In this document: positions 52,095 to 61,635 of the stretch, piece after piece
How positions within the stretch are numbered: position 1 is the first letter of the stretch
Layout of the letters: each line of letters begins with the position of its first letter
Origin: Bacillus sp. EB106-08-02-XG196
GTDB taxonomy: Bacteria > Bacillota > Bacilli > Bacillales > Cytobacillaceae
NCBI RefSeq assembly: GCF_013396335.1
Contig: NZ_JABWSY010000001.1
Coordinates: 323,869-387,868 of the forward strand
Length of the DNA: 64,000 nt
Direction: 5' to 3'
The notes under the pieces: generated by a model
Told to the model about the DNA's origin: nothing
Seen by the model: only the letters and a program-made list of their open reading frames with translations
Database searches by the model: none
Translations under genes and position numbers: made by a program

Positions 52095-53480
52095 TTGAAG
52101 ATTTCCATAAAACTAGGATTATGGTTCTCCCTTTGTATATTAATTATTGAAGTAGTTTCGATGACTTTCTTGCATAACAATTTAGTACATACACGGGTCC
52201 ACCAGGAATTTGAATCCCTTCTCTCAAAGGGAAATAGTCACCGTGCTGTATTAGAAGCGAAGGCAGACGCGCACACACTTAGTCATGTAAAATTAATGGC
52301 AGCACAATCCGATTCCCCGGTGGTGGTGACGAACCTTGATGGTGAGATTTTGGTTTCTTCTAACAAGATTAACAGTAGCATAGAGGACATATTGAATTTA
52401 CCTGTTGCAGACATTGACCTTCCGAAAAGAGGAAAAATCCTCCAAGAGGACTGGAAAAAGAAAGAATATATCGCCACAGTTACGCCGATAAATAAAGATG
52501 GTAAGAAATTCGGTTATGTGTATATGTTCAAAAAAACAGATGATGTCCAAAAGCTGATCTCCCAATTAAATAGACATATTTTTATTGCATCTGTGCTTAT
52601 CCTGTTCACGGTTCTAATTTTCATTTTCTTTTTATCAAAAGCTGTAACAAAGCCTTTGATCACCATGAAAGAGGCAACAAAAAAGTTAAGCACAGGGGAT
52701 TTTTCTGTTACTCTTCCAAAACTGTCCAATGATGAAATAGGAGAGCTTTCACTTTCCATCCAAACGCTTGCCAATGACTTAAATTATTTAAAACAAGAAC
52801 GAAACGAGTTTTTGGCTAGTATTTCTCACGAACTTCGCACTCCCTTGACCTATATTAATGGGTATGCTGACATCGCCAGGCGAAAGAATCTTGAAGAAAA
52901 GGACCGAGCACACTACCTTGAAATTATCCAAGAAGAATCCCAGCGTGTAAGCAGCTTACTAAAAGAGTTATTTGACCTTGCCAAATTGGACCAAAATACG
53001 TTTTCAATAAAGAAAGAACAGGTAAATTTGAGCAGCTTTCTTCACTCCATTTATGAGAGGGTTTTGCCGGCGTTTAAAAATAAACGAATACACCTGCAAT
53101 TAGACTGTCCAACGAACTTATTTATTGATATTGACCCTACTAGATTTGAACAGGTGTTAATCAACCTGTTAGATAATAGTCTCAAATACTCGAATGAAAC
53201 CAGCACTACGAATGTAAGGGCAGTAGAAGAGAATGGAAAAGTTCAAATTACGATTCAAGACCAGGGAATTGGAATTCCCGAAGAAGACCTGCCGCATATC
53301 TTTGACCGTCTTTATAGAGTGGATAAATCTCGCTCAAGGGCTACAGGTGGATTCGGTTTGGGTCTTGCCATTGTCCAACAGCTAGTCGAAGCTCACGGTG
53401 GAGAAATTAATATTGAAAGTCAAGTAGGCGTAGGAACTCGCTTTATGATTATTTTGACTCAACAAAAAAGCTCCTTCTAA
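52095..53480 (+). CDS. Sensor histidine kinase with HAMP domain
   Basis: A 461-residue membrane kinase. Two transmembrane helices (about 6-28 and 160-182) flank an extracellular sensor domain of about 130 residues with no known name. A HAMP linker (183-235) follows, then HisKA with the phospho-acceptor His245 in ASISHELRTPLTYI, and an HATPase with N box INLLDNSLKYS, G1 DQGIGIPEEDL and G2 GGFGLGLAIV. It starts at TTG with GAGGTG 7 nt upstream. Pairs with the response regulator. Confidence 0.94.
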   Translation: MKISIKLGLWFSLCILIIEVVSMTFLHNNLVHTRVHQEFESLLSKGNSHRAVLEAKADAHTLSHVKLMAAQSDSPVVVTNLDGEILVSSNKINSSIEDILNLPVADIDLPKRGKILQEDWKKKEYIATVTPINKDGKKFGYVYMFKKTDDVQKLISQLNRHIFIASVLILFTVLIFIFFLSKAVTKPLITMKEATKKLSTGDFSVTLPKLSNDEIGELSLSIQTLANDLNYLKQERNEFLASISHELRTPLTYINGYADIARRKNLEEKDRAHYLEIIQEESQRVSSLLKELFDLAKLDQNTFSIKKEQVNLSSFLHSIYERVLPAFKNKRIHLQLDCPTNLFIDIDPTRFEQVLINLLDNSLKYSNETSTTNVRAVEENGKVQITIQDQGIGIPEEDLPHIFDRLYRVDKSRSRATGGFGLGLAIVQQLVEAHGGEINIESQVGVGTRFMIILTQQKSSF

Positions 53481-53502
53481 ACTGCTGCTAGAAGGAGTTT
53501 TT
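53469..53502. terminator. Terminator between the kinase gene and dgoD
   Basis: CTCCTTCTA/TAGAAGGAG stem with a 9-nt loop. TTTTT follows on the plus strand and TTTTTT on the minus strand, so it can serve both convergent genes. The 5' arm overlaps the kinase stop codon. Confidence 0.85.
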
Positions 53503-53509
53503 AATGTAA

Positions 53510-54658
53510 TTACCATTCTGCAATGCTTCCATCCTTGTGGCGCCAAACTGGGTTTTTCCAGTTATGACTGATTTCTGCTTGTTTTCTTACAAATTCTTCA
53601 TTGATTTCAATTCCTAATCCGGGACCTTGCGGGATGCTGACATAACCATCTTTATATTCAAATACAGATTTATCAACAATGTAATCCATCAAGTCACTGC
53701 CTTGGTTGTAATGGATACCCAAGCTTTGCTCTTGAATAAAGGCATTATGTGCTGTTGCATCCACTTGCAGACAAGCTGCAAGGGCAATTGGTCCTAATGG
53801 ACAATGTGGGGCAAGTGCGACATCATACGCTTCCGCCATCGAGGCAATCTTTTTACATTCCGTTATACCGCCTGCATGGGATAAGTCAGGCTGAATGATA
53901 TCGACATATCCATCGGACAGCAATGATTTAAAATCCCAGCGCGAAAACATCCTCTCTCCCGTTGCAATCGGGATCGATGTATGTTGGGCAATTTCCTTTA
54001 AGGCTTCATTATTTTCGCTCAAAACCGGCTCTTCAATAAACATCGGTCTGAACTGTTCTAGTTCTTTTGCTAGAATCTTGGCCATTGGTTTATGTACCCT
54101 GCCGTGAAAATCAATCCCAATTCCTACGTACTGTCCGACAGCTTCACGAACCGCAGCAATTCGTTCCAGCACCTGATCAATTTTCTCATAGGAATCAACA
54201 TACTGTAATTCTTCGGTTCCATTCATTTTGACAGCCGTAAAGCCAACATCGACAACTTTCTTGGCCGCTGCTCCAACATCAGATGGACGATCGCCGCCAA
54301 TCCAGGAATACACCTTAATCGAATCTCGGCAGGCACCGCCTAACAGCTGATAGACTGGAGCATTAAAGTACTTTCCTTTAATATCCCAAAGGGCCTGGTC
54401 AATTCCCGCAATTGCACTCATGATAATGGGACCTCCCCGATAAAATCCGGAACGATACATCATGTTCCAATGATCTTCAATTCGGAGCGGATCCTTGCCG
54501 ATTAAGGATTCCATCAATTCCTCAACACAAGCCTTAACCGTGGCCGCTTTTCCTTCAATGACCGGTTCACCCCAGCCAACAATTCCTTCATCGGTTTCTA
54601 TTTTTAAAAATAACCAGCGTGGCGGAACTTGAAAAAGCTCGTAACTGCGAATTCTCAT
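53510..54658 (-). CDS. dgoD: D-galactonate dehydratase
   Basis: Mandelate-racemase/enolase superfamily enzyme turning D-galactonate into 2-dehydro-3-deoxy-D-galactonate. The 382-residue protein has [21 protein letters not shown] near the N-terminus (quoted in part: [17 protein letters not shown]), the [27 protein letters not shown] region (in part: [18 protein letters not shown]), metal ligands in GIDFHGR, IEEPV and TGERMFSRW, and His in [20 protein letters not shown] precedes ATG 54658. It is the last gene of the galactonate operon. Confidence 0.95.
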   Translation of the reverse strand: MRIRSYELFQVPPRWLFLKIETDEGIVGWGEPVIEGKAATVKACVEELMESLIGKDPLRIEDHWNMMYRSGFYRGGPIIMSAIAGIDQALWDIKGKYFNAPVYQLLGGACRDSIKVYSWIGGDRPSDVGAAAKKVVDVGFTAVKMNGTEELQYVDSYEKIDQVLERIAAVREAVGQYVGIGIDFHGRVHKPMAKILAKELEQFRPMFIEEPVLSENNEALKEIAQHTSIPIATGERMFSRWDFKSLLSDGYVDIIQPDLSHAGGITECKKIASMAEAYDVALAPHCPLGPIALAACLQVDATAHNAFIQEQSLGIHYNQGSDLMDYIVDKSVFEYKDGYVSIPQGPGLGIEINEEFVRKQAEISHNWKNPVWRHKDGSIAEW

Positions 54659-54692
54659 CTGCAAACACTCCCCATATTTAGTAAAAGTCACC

Positions 54693-55730
54693 TTATTCTG
54701 AGATGCCTAAATCACAATCTAAAATCTCAGTTGCTCCATAAACAAGCGAATATTCTACCTGCTGGTCACTAGCCTCAATGATTGTCCATTTAGGATTCGT
54801 ATACCTTAATAAATGGGTAAAAGCCTTTCGTAATGGGTTTGAACCTCCGACAATTACCCAATCTATCTCGTCCATTGCTTCCATCGTTTGAGAAAGTGCC
54901 TGAAGATCATTATAGATGACAGCTCCAGCAAAATAATTTGCCCGCTGATTTTCTTCCAAATCAGAAAATAAATCAAGTAAACGAATATGATAAAAACTCC
55001 GTGTCAGGCCATGCATTTTCGCCGCTTCATACCCGGATTCAAGCATTTTCTCATCGATGCTTCCAATAAGATTTGAATTCAAGGAATCAGAAAGAATTGT
55101 TTCCTTCTGAACAGCCTGGAGGATTTCCCCTCCTAATGTTGATACACAGTACAACAAATCCTTATTTTCACCAACAGCCACAAATTTTGTATGAGAGCCA
55201 GGAAGAATAATCATCCCTTTTCCCTGTACGGCAAACTGTTTTAGCAGTCCAAAGGATTCTACTTCCTCCCCGCGCATCACATCAAAATCATTAATACGGG
55301 ATACCAAATCCTCAGTCCCCGAAAGGCTGGTTTTATTTTTCATCCCCGGAATAAAAACACAAGGGATATACAGGAACTCTTCAAGCTTGGTTACTTTTGA
55401 GTACTTGGCAAAGTCGGAAACTCCTGCGGGACTAGCCACATGAGGAATCTCATAGATTCCTAAATTGGAGGTAATCATCCCTGATGCTGCAATATACTTT
55501 ATATCAGAGGGGGTAAACTGATTTCTAGTTAATAATCGCTGGATTCCTTTTTTCAATTGGACCTTCAGGTTATGATTACTACCTGAAATGGCTGTGTCCC
55601 TAACACCAATTCGGATTTTTTCAGAATCAATGACTTTGTTTGTTGTTCGATCATATAGTCTAAGTCTGGAGTTGGTTGTTCCAGAATCAATCAGAATTAC
55701 CTTCACATTCGCCACCGCTTTTCTCGTCAT
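54693..55730 (-). CDS. dgoK: 2-dehydro-3-deoxygalactonokinase
   Basis: Sugar-acid kinase phosphorylating 2-dehydro-3-deoxygalactonate at C6. The 345-residue ASKHA-fold protein has the phosphate-binding loop [15 protein letters not shown] at its N-terminus, the [12 protein letters not shown] segment, [12 protein letters not shown] and [15 protein letters not shown] 55730 has no obvious ribosome site; GTG 55706 eight codons later has a weak GGTGG, so the true start may be there. It is flanked by dgoA (12 nt) and dgoD. Confidence 0.92.
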   Translation of the reverse strand: MTRKAVANVKVILIDSGTTNSRLRLYDRTTNKVIDSEKIRIGVRDTAISGSNHNLKVQLKKGIQRLLTRNQFTPSDIKYIAASGMITSNLGIYEIPHVASPAGVSDFAKYSKVTKLEEFLYIPCVFIPGMKNKTSLSGTEDLVSRINDFDVMRGEEVESFGLLKQFAVQGKGMIILPGSHTKFVAVGENKDLLYCVSTLGGEILQAVQKETILSDSLNSNLIGSIDEKMLESGYEAAKMHGLTRSFYHIRLLDLFSDLEENQRANYFAGAVIYNDLQALSQTMEAMDEIDWVIVGGSNPLRKAFTHLLRYTNPKWTIIEASDQQVEYSLVYGATEILDCDLGISE

Positions 55731-55742
55731 TCAATTTGGTGA

Positions 55743-56375
55743 TTATTGTTGACTGACAATTTCTACGAAGCTTGCTGCCCGTCTTTCAATTTCTGTAAAA
55801 TCACCTTGTTGTACTAGCTTTTCATCCACGAGCGCACTGCCAATTCCCAAGGCACTTGCACCTGACTTTAAATATAAACCTGCATTCTCTAGGGAGATTC
55901 CCCCGACAGCCATCGTTTCAACAAACGGTAACGGACCCTTTAAGTCAGTCAAATACTTATGACCAAGCTGTCGAATCGGGAAGATTTTAACCATTTTTGC
56001 CCCGTATTCATATGCCGTTAACACCTCAGTAGGAGTCATGACTCCCGGGATAATCGGCACATGATAGCGATTGGAGATTTCAATGGTTTCCTTTTTCAAA
56101 GTGGGGGTTAGGAGGAAGCCTGCCCCAGACATAATCGCTAGTCTAGCAGTCTCTGAATCTAATACCGTCCCTGCCCCAATCAGCAGCTCAGGAAAGTTTT
56201 CTTTTAACCGTTCAATTCCACTTAAAGCACCAGGGGTATTCATCGTGATTTCAATAGCACGAATTCCCCCCTTATAGAGACTTCTAACTGTATTTTCTAA
56301 TCCCTCTAACGAGTGGCTGCGAATAATGGCCACCAGTTTTGCTCTTCTAATCTCCTCTAATGACGAGGTGCTCAT
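55743..56375 (-). CDS. dgoA: 2-dehydro-3-deoxy-6-phosphogalactonate / KDPG aldolase
   Basis: Class I aldolase splitting 2-dehydro-3-deoxy-6-phosphogalactonate into pyruvate and glyceraldehyde 3-phosphate, the latter feeding gapA. The 210-residue TIM barrel has the catalytic Glu in IRAIEITMNTP, GAGTVLD, the Schiff-base Lys in AKMVKIFP and the phosphate loop AVGGISLEN. Context with dgoD and dgoK supports the galactonate assignment over plain KDPG. It starts 26 nt after the permease gene. Confidence 0.93.
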   Translation of the reverse strand: MSTSSLEEIRRAKLVAIIRSHSLEGLENTVRSLYKGGIRAIEITMNTPGALSGIERLKENFPELLIGAGTVLDSETARLAIMSGAGFLLTPTLKKETIEISNRYHVPIIPGVMTPTEVLTAYEYGAKMVKIFPIRQLGHKYLTDLKGPLPFVETMAVGGISLENAGLYLKSGASALGIGSALVDEKLVQQGDFTEIERRAASFVEIVSQQ

Positions 56376-56400
56376 TCCACTTCAACTCCTTAGATGAAAG

Positions 56401-57225
56401 TTACCCTTTTACACTTCCTCCCGTCAGCCCAGCAATAATATACTTTTGGGCAAACAGCGCCAAAATAAGAACCGGTGCTGTGATGATCACGGAAGCCGCC
56501 ATCAGCCCACCCCAGTTTATCTCTGAATAGGAGATAAAATTAAACACTGCTATCGGTAATGTCTTCGTATTGTCACCTGCAAGAATCAAGGAAAACATAA
56601 AGTTATTCCATGAAAAAATAAACGCTAAGATCGATGATGTCACAATTCCCGGTCCTGAGATTGGGAGCATAACTCTTACAAATGCACCAGGGATGGAACA
56701 TCCGTCAACACGAGCAGACTCCTCAAGTTCAAGCGGCAATCCTTCAAAGAACGGAATCATAACCCAAATAATAAACGGCATTGTCACAAGCATATGACTG
56801 AGAATAAGGGAAGTATAAGTATCAATTAATTGCAATTTCGAGAAAATGATAAACCAAGGGATAAGGAAAGAGATACCAGGAACAATTCTGGCTACCAGTA
56901 TCAAAAGTCCAAGCCCTTCCTGTTTATATTTTGCAATGGAATAAGCAGCCGGCAATCCTAGAATTAGGCCAAAAATCGTCGCACCTATTCCAACAATAAA
57001 GCTGTTCCAAATAAATGAAAGAAAAGAATATTCGTTAAATACGCTAATGTAATTACTGAAATTAGCGGTAATTTCAAATAGTTTTGATGTATCTAATATC
57101 TGTACTTGCGTTTTAAATGACGCAAGGAGCATCCAAAGGAAAGGTAGTAAAAACAAAAACAGGGATAAGTAGACACCCACATGAGTTAGGATTGATTTTA
57201 TTGTTATCGGTTTTTTTCTACTCAT
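56401..57225 (-). CDS. Carbohydrate ABC-transporter permease (CUT1, MalG/AraQ type)
   Basis: A 274-residue inner permease with six transmembrane helices and the conserved EAA loop (LEESARVDGCSIPGAFVRV in part), which contacts the ATPase. Second permease of the binding-protein-dependent import system at 56.4-59.5 kb. It begins 4 bp inside the end of the partner permease. The presumed substrate, galactonate or a galacturonide/galactonate-containing sugar, is inferred from the dgo genes. Confidence 0.93.
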   Translation of the reverse strand: MSRKKPITIKSILTHVGVYLSLFLFLLPFLWMLLASFKTQVQILDTSKLFEITANFSNYISVFNEYSFLSFIWNSFIVGIGATIFGLILGLPAAYSIAKYKQEGLGLLILVARIVPGISFLIPWFIIFSKLQLIDTYTSLILSHMLVTMPFIIWVMIPFFEGLPLELEESARVDGCSIPGAFVRVMLPISGPGIVTSSILAFIFSWNNFMFSLILAGDNTKTLPIAVFNFISYSEINWGGLMAASVIITAPVLILALFAQKYIIAGLTGGSVKG

Positions 57226-58100
57226 AGGTTAACCCCCGCACTCTTCCGTAAAAGGATCGTGAAAATACTGATGCTAAGGACAATAATGAAGAAGATCATT
57301 AGCAAGGCTGATGCCTGGCCAATTTTAAAGTATTGAAATCCTAAAACGTAACCATAGATATTGATTGTCTGGGATGACGTTCCTGGACCACCCTGGGTTG
57401 TAGCATATATAATATCGAACGTTTTTAATGCATCAATCATTCTTAGCAAGACGGCCGAATAAAGTGTCGGCTTCAATAAAGGAAGTGTAATTTTTGTAAA
57501 CGATTGCCATGTATTCGCTCCATCAATCATAGCAGCCTCATATGGATCCTTTGGCAGCGAAACGAGACCTGCTAATACGATTAATGCAATCATTGGTGTC
57601 CATTCCCAAATGTCAATAAAGATTAACGATGGCATAACAAGACTCTGAGAGGTTAACCATTCCTGACCTGGGAGCCCTAATTTTTCTAAAAAAACATTTG
57701 CGATACCAATATTAGGCTCATAAATAAGCACCCAAATTAAACCTACAGCAACTGGAGTTGCAACCATTGGCAATAGAAATAATGTTTTTACTAGCCCTTT
57801 GCCAACAATATTTTGGTTCATCAGAATGGCAAGCCCCACTCCCAATACTGTTTCAAGCGTTACCGCCACAATGGTAAAGTAAAACATAAGTTTTAATGAT
57901 TTAATAAAAAGTTCATCTTGAAATAATTCAAGGTAATTTTGAAAAGCTACCCATAACGGCGGGGTAATATTCGACATACTCCATTCATGAAAACTAAGCC
58001 AGAATGTATATCCGACAGGCGCGACCATCATTAGTGCTACAAAGATCACAGCAGGCATAGTAAAAACCCACTTGATGTTACGATCAATCCAATTTGTCAT
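57222..58100 (-). CDS. Carbohydrate ABC-transporter permease (CUT1, MalF/UgpA type)
   Basis: A 292-residue membrane permease with six predicted helices; EAA motif YEAAMIDGANTWQSFTKITL (20 residues). The start ATG 58100 gives MTNWIDRN with AAGGAGGA 5-6 nt upstream, replacing a start six residues further up. It partners the MalG-type permease. No ATPase gene is in the cluster; in bacilli many CUT1 systems share the MsmX ATPase encoded elsewhere. Confidence 0.93.
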   Translation of the reverse strand: MTNWIDRNIKWVFTMPAVIFVALMMVAPVGYTFWLSFHEWSMSNITPPLWVAFQNYLELFQDELFIKSLKLMFYFTIVAVTLETVLGVGLAILMNQNIVGKGLVKTLFLLPMVATPVAVGLIWVLIYEPNIGIANVFLEKLGLPGQEWLTSQSLVMPSLIFIDIWEWTPMIALIVLAGLVSLPKDPYEAAMIDGANTWQSFTKITLPLLKPTLYSAVLLRMIDALKTFDIIYATTQGGPGTSSQTINIYGYVLGFQYFKIGQASALLMIFFIIVLSISIFTILLRKSAGVNL

Positions 58101-58105
58101 ACTGC

Positions 58106-58214
58106 TCCTCCTTACCAATGATCAATTGCCTTAAAAAAAACGGCCTCCTGAGAGCATCTAGAAGTCAAACCCAGACTGCTAACCGAAAACCGTTTCAAAT
58201 TAGGTTAAATCGGT
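58106..58214 (-). promoter_or_regulatory. Possible attenuating stem-loop between the binding-protein and permease genes
   Basis: The 118-bp gap contains AAACCG/CGGTTT and AACGG/CCGTT pairings on the minus strand and a TTTTTTTT tract just before the permease genes. It may lower transcription into the permeases relative to the binding protein. The fold was judged by eye only. Confidence 0.4.
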
Positions 58215-58218
58215 TTTA

Positions 58219-59538
58219 TTATTTCTCGCTGTCAATAATCTTCTGGAATTCTTCATCTGCTTTTTCGGCAGCCGCTTTGACGTCTTTCCCTTCAATTCCT
58301 GCTAAAATGACATCACCAATCACGTCACGTGCTGCTCCTACGTTAATTAGAACTGGACGATCGTAAGGGACAGCCTCAGCTTCACCATTTGCACCAATAG
58401 CTTCTGCTAAATCTTTCGGGAATTTTGCCGTTCCTTCTGGCGACTCCCAGACAGAAATACGTGCACCAGGGTTACCTTCAGCTTGAAGCTTCAACACCAT
58501 TTCTTTACTTTCAGCCCATTTAATAAATTCCCATGCAGCATCCTTTTTCTCAGAGTTCGCTCCGATACCAAGTGCCCAAGATGTGATATTATAAGGCTTT
58601 GAACCTTCCGGACCAGCCGGGAATGGGGCAAATCCAACTTTATCTGCTACCTGTGATTTGGCAGGGTCAGTGGCATTGGTAAATAAAGATGAAGCATCAG
58701 TATAGAATGCCGCTTGTCCTTGAGTGAACACTGCCATTGCTTCCGGCCAGCTCATGTTTAATGTACCTTTAGGACCGTATTTATTAAGCATGTTTCCGTA
58801 GTAATTAAATGCTTCAATCGCTTCAGGCGATGTAATGGCTGATTTTCCATCCTTCATGAAATCGCCGCCGAAAGCATACAAGTAGCTTGAGAACTGAGTA
58901 ACTGCTGCAGCACGCTTACCACGAGAAACGAATCCTGAAACTCCATTTGCTGGATCATGTAATGTCTTTGCCGCTGCTTCAAGTTCTTCAAGTGTCTTTG
59001 GAACTTCAATACCAGCCTTTTCTAAAAGGTCTTTACGGTAGTAAAGCACTTGAGTTTCTGTTACTAGAGGCAATCCGTAAAACTTTTCTCCATCCTTGAC
59101 ACTTCCAAGTGATGAAGGAATAAAGTCATTTGTGTAGTCCTTCTCTTCTCCAACATAACTGCTCATATCTGCAAAGTATCCACTCTTGTTGTACATTTTT
59201 CCATCCTGAAGCGGACGGAACATTACAACATCGATACCCTTTGAGTTAGAAGCAAACTCGACAGATGTTTTTTGTGTCAGTTGATCTTCAAAATAGCTAT
59301 CAATCTTAACCTTAATTCCTGTCTCTTTTTCGAATGCAGGTAATTCATTCTTAATAGCCTCTGTCCATGGATGGTTTGCTGCCACCACGCGAATCTCTTG
59401 GACCTTTTTCTCCCCATTATCAGATGTTTCTTTTGCTGTATCTGACCCGCCGCTGCAGCCGACGAGCGCTGAACTAATCCCTACAGCTAAAGCAAGATAC
59501 CCTGCTGCCTTCTTAAAACCTAAGAAATTACTTTTCAT
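58219..59538 (-). CDS. Sugar ABC-transporter substrate-binding lipoprotein
   Basis: A 439-residue family-1 extracellular solute-binding lipoprotein; signal peptide with lipobox ALVGCSGG. Two-domain fold with [11 protein letters not shown] at the first strand, the solute-binding-protein motif [23 protein letters not shown] (in part: [18 protein letters not shown]), and a late [11 protein letters not shown] segment. It is the first gene of the dgo-ABC operon. A cre site and an inverted repeat lie directly upstream, so it responds to carbon state and probably to the IclR regulator. Confidence 0.93.
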   Translation of the reverse strand: MKSNFLGFKKAAGYLALAVGISSALVGCSGGSDTAKETSDNGEKKVQEIRVVAANHPWTEAIKNELPAFEKETGIKVKIDSYFEDQLTQKTSVEFASNSKGIDVVMFRPLQDGKMYNKSGYFADMSSYVGEEKDYTNDFIPSSLGSVKDGEKFYGLPLVTETQVLYYRKDLLEKAGIEVPKTLEELEAAAKTLHDPANGVSGFVSRGKRAAAVTQFSSYLYAFGGDFMKDGKSAITSPEAIEAFNYYGNMLNKYGPKGTLNMSWPEAMAVFTQGQAAFYTDASSLFTNATDPAKSQVADKVGFAPFPAGPEGSKPYNITSWALGIGANSEKKDAAWEFIKWAESKEMVLKLQAEGNPGARISVWESPEGTAKFPKDLAEAIGANGEAEAVPYDRPVLINVGAARDVIGDVILAGIEGKDVKAAAEKADEEFQKIIDSEK

Positions 59539-59579
59539 AATTCTCCCCCTATTTCTAATATAAAAATAATTAAAAAACG

Positions 59580-59622
59580 TGACAACGCTTTCATTATATG
59601 GTGAAAAAATTTGGCTTGTTGA
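59580..59622 (-). promoter_or_regulatory. dgo operon promoter with CcpA cre site
   Basis: TCAACA (59617-59622), 18 bp, perfect -10 TATAAT (59593-59598) on the minus strand. TGAAAGCGTTGTCA (59580-59593) fits the cre consensus TGAAAGCGTTTTCA with one difference and overlaps the end of the -10 and the start site, ideal for CcpA repression. Confidence 0.85.
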
Positions 59623-59675
59623 GAAGATTTAAGCGCTATCAAAATATGTTTAAATGGTCGTGAAACCATATAATG
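59592..59675. promoter_or_regulatory. Inverted repeat in the dgo promoter, likely regulator sites
   Basis: CATTATATGGT (59592-59602) and its exact complement ACCATATAATG (59665-59675) lie 62 bp apart, one covering the -10. They may be two binding sites in opposite orientation, for the IclR-family regulator encoded next door. Confidence 0.6.
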
Positions 59676-59717
59676 ACTTATAAAAAATCATTCTATAAAT
59701 CTAGCTAATCATTTGAG

Positions 59718-60464
59718 TTATCTGTATCCAATGCTAATTGATATTTTACTTGCTGTATCGAGCAGCTTCTCAGTGATCAATTCTTTTTGCTTAAGCATCC
59801 TATCTTTCGGCCCTGCTACACTAATCGCCGCCTCAACGGTTTGGTTTGCCCCATACACAGGCGCTGCAAGACAATAGAGTCCTTCTTCATTTTCCTCATC
59901 ATCAATAGCATAACCCTGTTCAGCAAACCATTCTAACTGCTGTAACAGTTCTTCCTTATTGGTGATCGTCTTATCCGTGATGCGTGCAAGTCTTAGATTA
60001 TCTAATATTTTAATCTTTCTATCTTCCGGCAGAAAGGTTAAAAATGCCTTACCCAATCCGGTACAGTATAGAGGCTTACTTTTTCCCGGCTCAGCAGTGG
60101 TACGGATGGAACGATTACTATTTATTTTTGCTATATACGCCAGTTCAGATTGATCTAAAATGGCCATGAAAACGGTTTCCTGTACCTCTTCCATCAATTC
60201 TTTTAGAAAAAGCGACCCTTGCGCATAAAGATCTAATGAATCCTTTGCTACTCCGCCAAGCTGGATCAATTTAGGTCCAAGCTTATATTTTCTAAAATCA
60301 TCAGCAATCAGATAGCTGTTTGTATATAACGTCTCAATCAAACCAGAAGTGCTGCTTTGGGGAAAGGAAAGTTTACTGCTAATTTCCTTTATGGTTAATC
60401 CCTCTGGATGTTGGGCTAGTAAATCAAAAACCATTAAAACACGTTTAGCTGATTTTACCGACAT
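59718..60464 (-). CDS. IclR-family transcriptional regulator
   Basis: A 248-residue regulator. N-terminal winged helix-turn-helix (about 1-65; GLTIKEISSKLSFPQSSTSG in part, 20 residues) and a C-terminal GAF-like effector domain (PLYCTGLGKAFLTFLPED, then EEGLYCLAAPVYGANQTVEAAISVAGP in part: GLYCLAAPVYGANQTVEAAI). Probably controls the neighbouring galactonate operon, with a sugar acid as signal, as KdgR-type members do. Its own upstream region has two palindromes. AGGAGGAAG before ATG. Confidence 0.92.
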   Translation of the reverse strand: MSVKSAKRVLMVFDLLAQHPEGLTIKEISSKLSFPQSSTSGLIETLYTNSYLIADDFRKYKLGPKLIQLGGVAKDSLDLYAQGSLFLKELMEEVQETVFMAILDQSELAYIAKINSNRSIRTTAEPGKSKPLYCTGLGKAFLTFLPEDRKIKILDNLRLARITDKTITNKEELLQQLEWFAEQGYAIDDEENEEGLYCLAAPVYGANQTVEAAISVAGPKDRMLKQKELITEKLLDTASKISISIGYR

Positions 60465-60479
60465 AACTCTTCCTCCTTA

Positions 60480-60513
60480 AATCACATATGTGATTCGATA
60501 TCATATATATGAT
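60480..60513. promoter_or_regulatory. Two palindromic operators upstream of the IclR gene
   Basis: AATCACATATGTGATT (60480-60495) is a perfect 16-bp palindrome, and ATCATATATATGAT (60500-60513) a perfect 14-bp palindrome. Their centres are 19 bp apart. They are 16-49 bp before the start codon, likely autoregulatory sites. Confidence 0.7.
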
Positions 60514-60643
60514 TCATAAACAAAGCATACTATAGGCTTCCTATTCTGGCAATAACTTATTTAAAAATTCCGCTAATTAGTCCAATTAATAAAAGTTTTC
60601 ATACAAAAAGGACTATTATAAGTCCTTCATGTTTAAAACCTAT

Positions 60644-60844
60644 TTAAGTATCATTTGTACCATCATATTTAAGTAGACGTTTTTCTTTTTTAATACATAC
60701 AATAAAGAGGACTAGCATGATGATACATGCTATAAGCAGCATCCACCATTGCCATGTGAACAATGTATGCTTCGTCCATATTTCCATTCTTAAGTCCGTT
60801 AATTGGTTTGAAAGTTTATCAATCTGCTTACCTAATTCCTCCAT
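60644..60844 (-). CDS. Small single-pass membrane protein (CBO0543-like N-terminal module)
   Basis: A 66-residue protein. Residues 1-25 form an amphipathic helix (EELGKQIDKLSNQLTDLRME in part), then TLFTWQWWMLLIACIIML begins a single transmembrane helix of about 20 residues, ending in a basic tail. The N-terminal WQWW pattern resembles that of CBO0543-type membrane proteins. It has a GGAGG site upstream. Function unknown. It lies 44 nt after the PF06541-type gene, perhaps an operon. Confidence 0.7.
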   Translation of the reverse strand: MEELGKQIDKLSNQLTDLRMEIWTKHTLFTWQWWMLLIACIIMLVLFIVCIKKEKRLLKYDGTNDT

Positions 60845-60888
60845 TGGAATCCTCCCAATTTTGATTTCCTAAATCACATAAGAGTTCT

Positions 60889-61470
60889 TTATTGAATTGG
60901 ATTGGGTGATTCTGCTTCGTCAAGTACCTGGGCAGAATTTCTGCGAATCGATAATGTAAGTTCAGCAATGAAATACAGTATAACCGCCGGCCAAATCCAG
61001 GTCCATAAAAACTCTATTGCTTCATAAACAGAAACAATCACAGGATGAACCCATTTTACACAAGCTAAGGACAGCAGAATCCAACAAAGAGAGAATGGCA
61101 AACAAATATGGCCGTGTATCTGCATAGGCATATCAGAATAATTCCACCATTGACGATGAAAAAACTTCTGTAGTAGAGCCCCACTTAGATACTCGATAAA
61201 CGTAGGAATAAAAAAACATAGTAACAGAACAACTGCCCAATTTGTTTCTGGACCGATTAAATAAACCAAGAGTACAGGGGCGAAGCCATACATAGGCTTA
61301 AAGGGTCCAAGAAAAAAATTCGGTTTAAAGAATTTTCGTTTTGTCATGTAACTGTAGCTATTTTCTAATAGCCAGCCAATCAAAGAATAAATCGTGAAAT
61401 AAAAAACAACTGCAGAAACTCCTTCAAAGCTTATATTTAAAGGAGTGTTAAAATCTAAAAAGCTAATCAT
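60889..61470 (-). CDS. Putative ABC-transporter permease-like membrane protein (PF06541)
   Basis: A 193-residue protein with five to six transmembrane segments. Motifs common to the CmpB-like PF06541 family: YSLIGWLLENSYSYM near residue 35, FFKPNFFLGPFKPMYGF, and RQWWNYSDMPMQIHGHICLP in part. The family is often annotated as ABC-type IV permease but its function is unproven. ATG 61470 has AAGGTGG 10 nt upstream; an upstream in-frame start would add 17 residues with no supporting site. Confidence 0.85.
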   Translation of the reverse strand: MISFLDFNTPLNISFEGVSAVVFYFTIYSLIGWLLENSYSYMTKRKFFKPNFFLGPFKPMYGFAPVLLVYLIGPETNWAVVLLLCFFIPTFIEYLSGALLQKFFHRQWWNYSDMPMQIHGHICLPFSLCWILLSLACVKWVHPVIVSVYEAIEFLWTWIWPAVILYFIAELTLSIRRNSAQVLDEAESPNPIQ

Positions 61471-61557
61471 ATGGCTAAACCACCTTTCTTGGATATAAAT
61501 TTTCCATTTTAGGTTTAGCACTCACACTCTCAAATATACCGATAAATTCCTAATAGA

Positions 61558-61592
61558 AATCCCGCTGCCAAAATAAATAGCAGCGGGAATTT
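61558..61592 (-). terminator. Stem-loop after the 148-residue hypothetical gene
   Basis: AAATTCCCGCTGC pairs with GCAGCGGGATTT around a 10-nt loop. The T tract after it is short, so termination may be weak. Confidence 0.6.
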
Positions 61593-61635
61593 ATATAACT
61601 TTTATAAAAGGACTTTTACACTATGAATAGAATAT

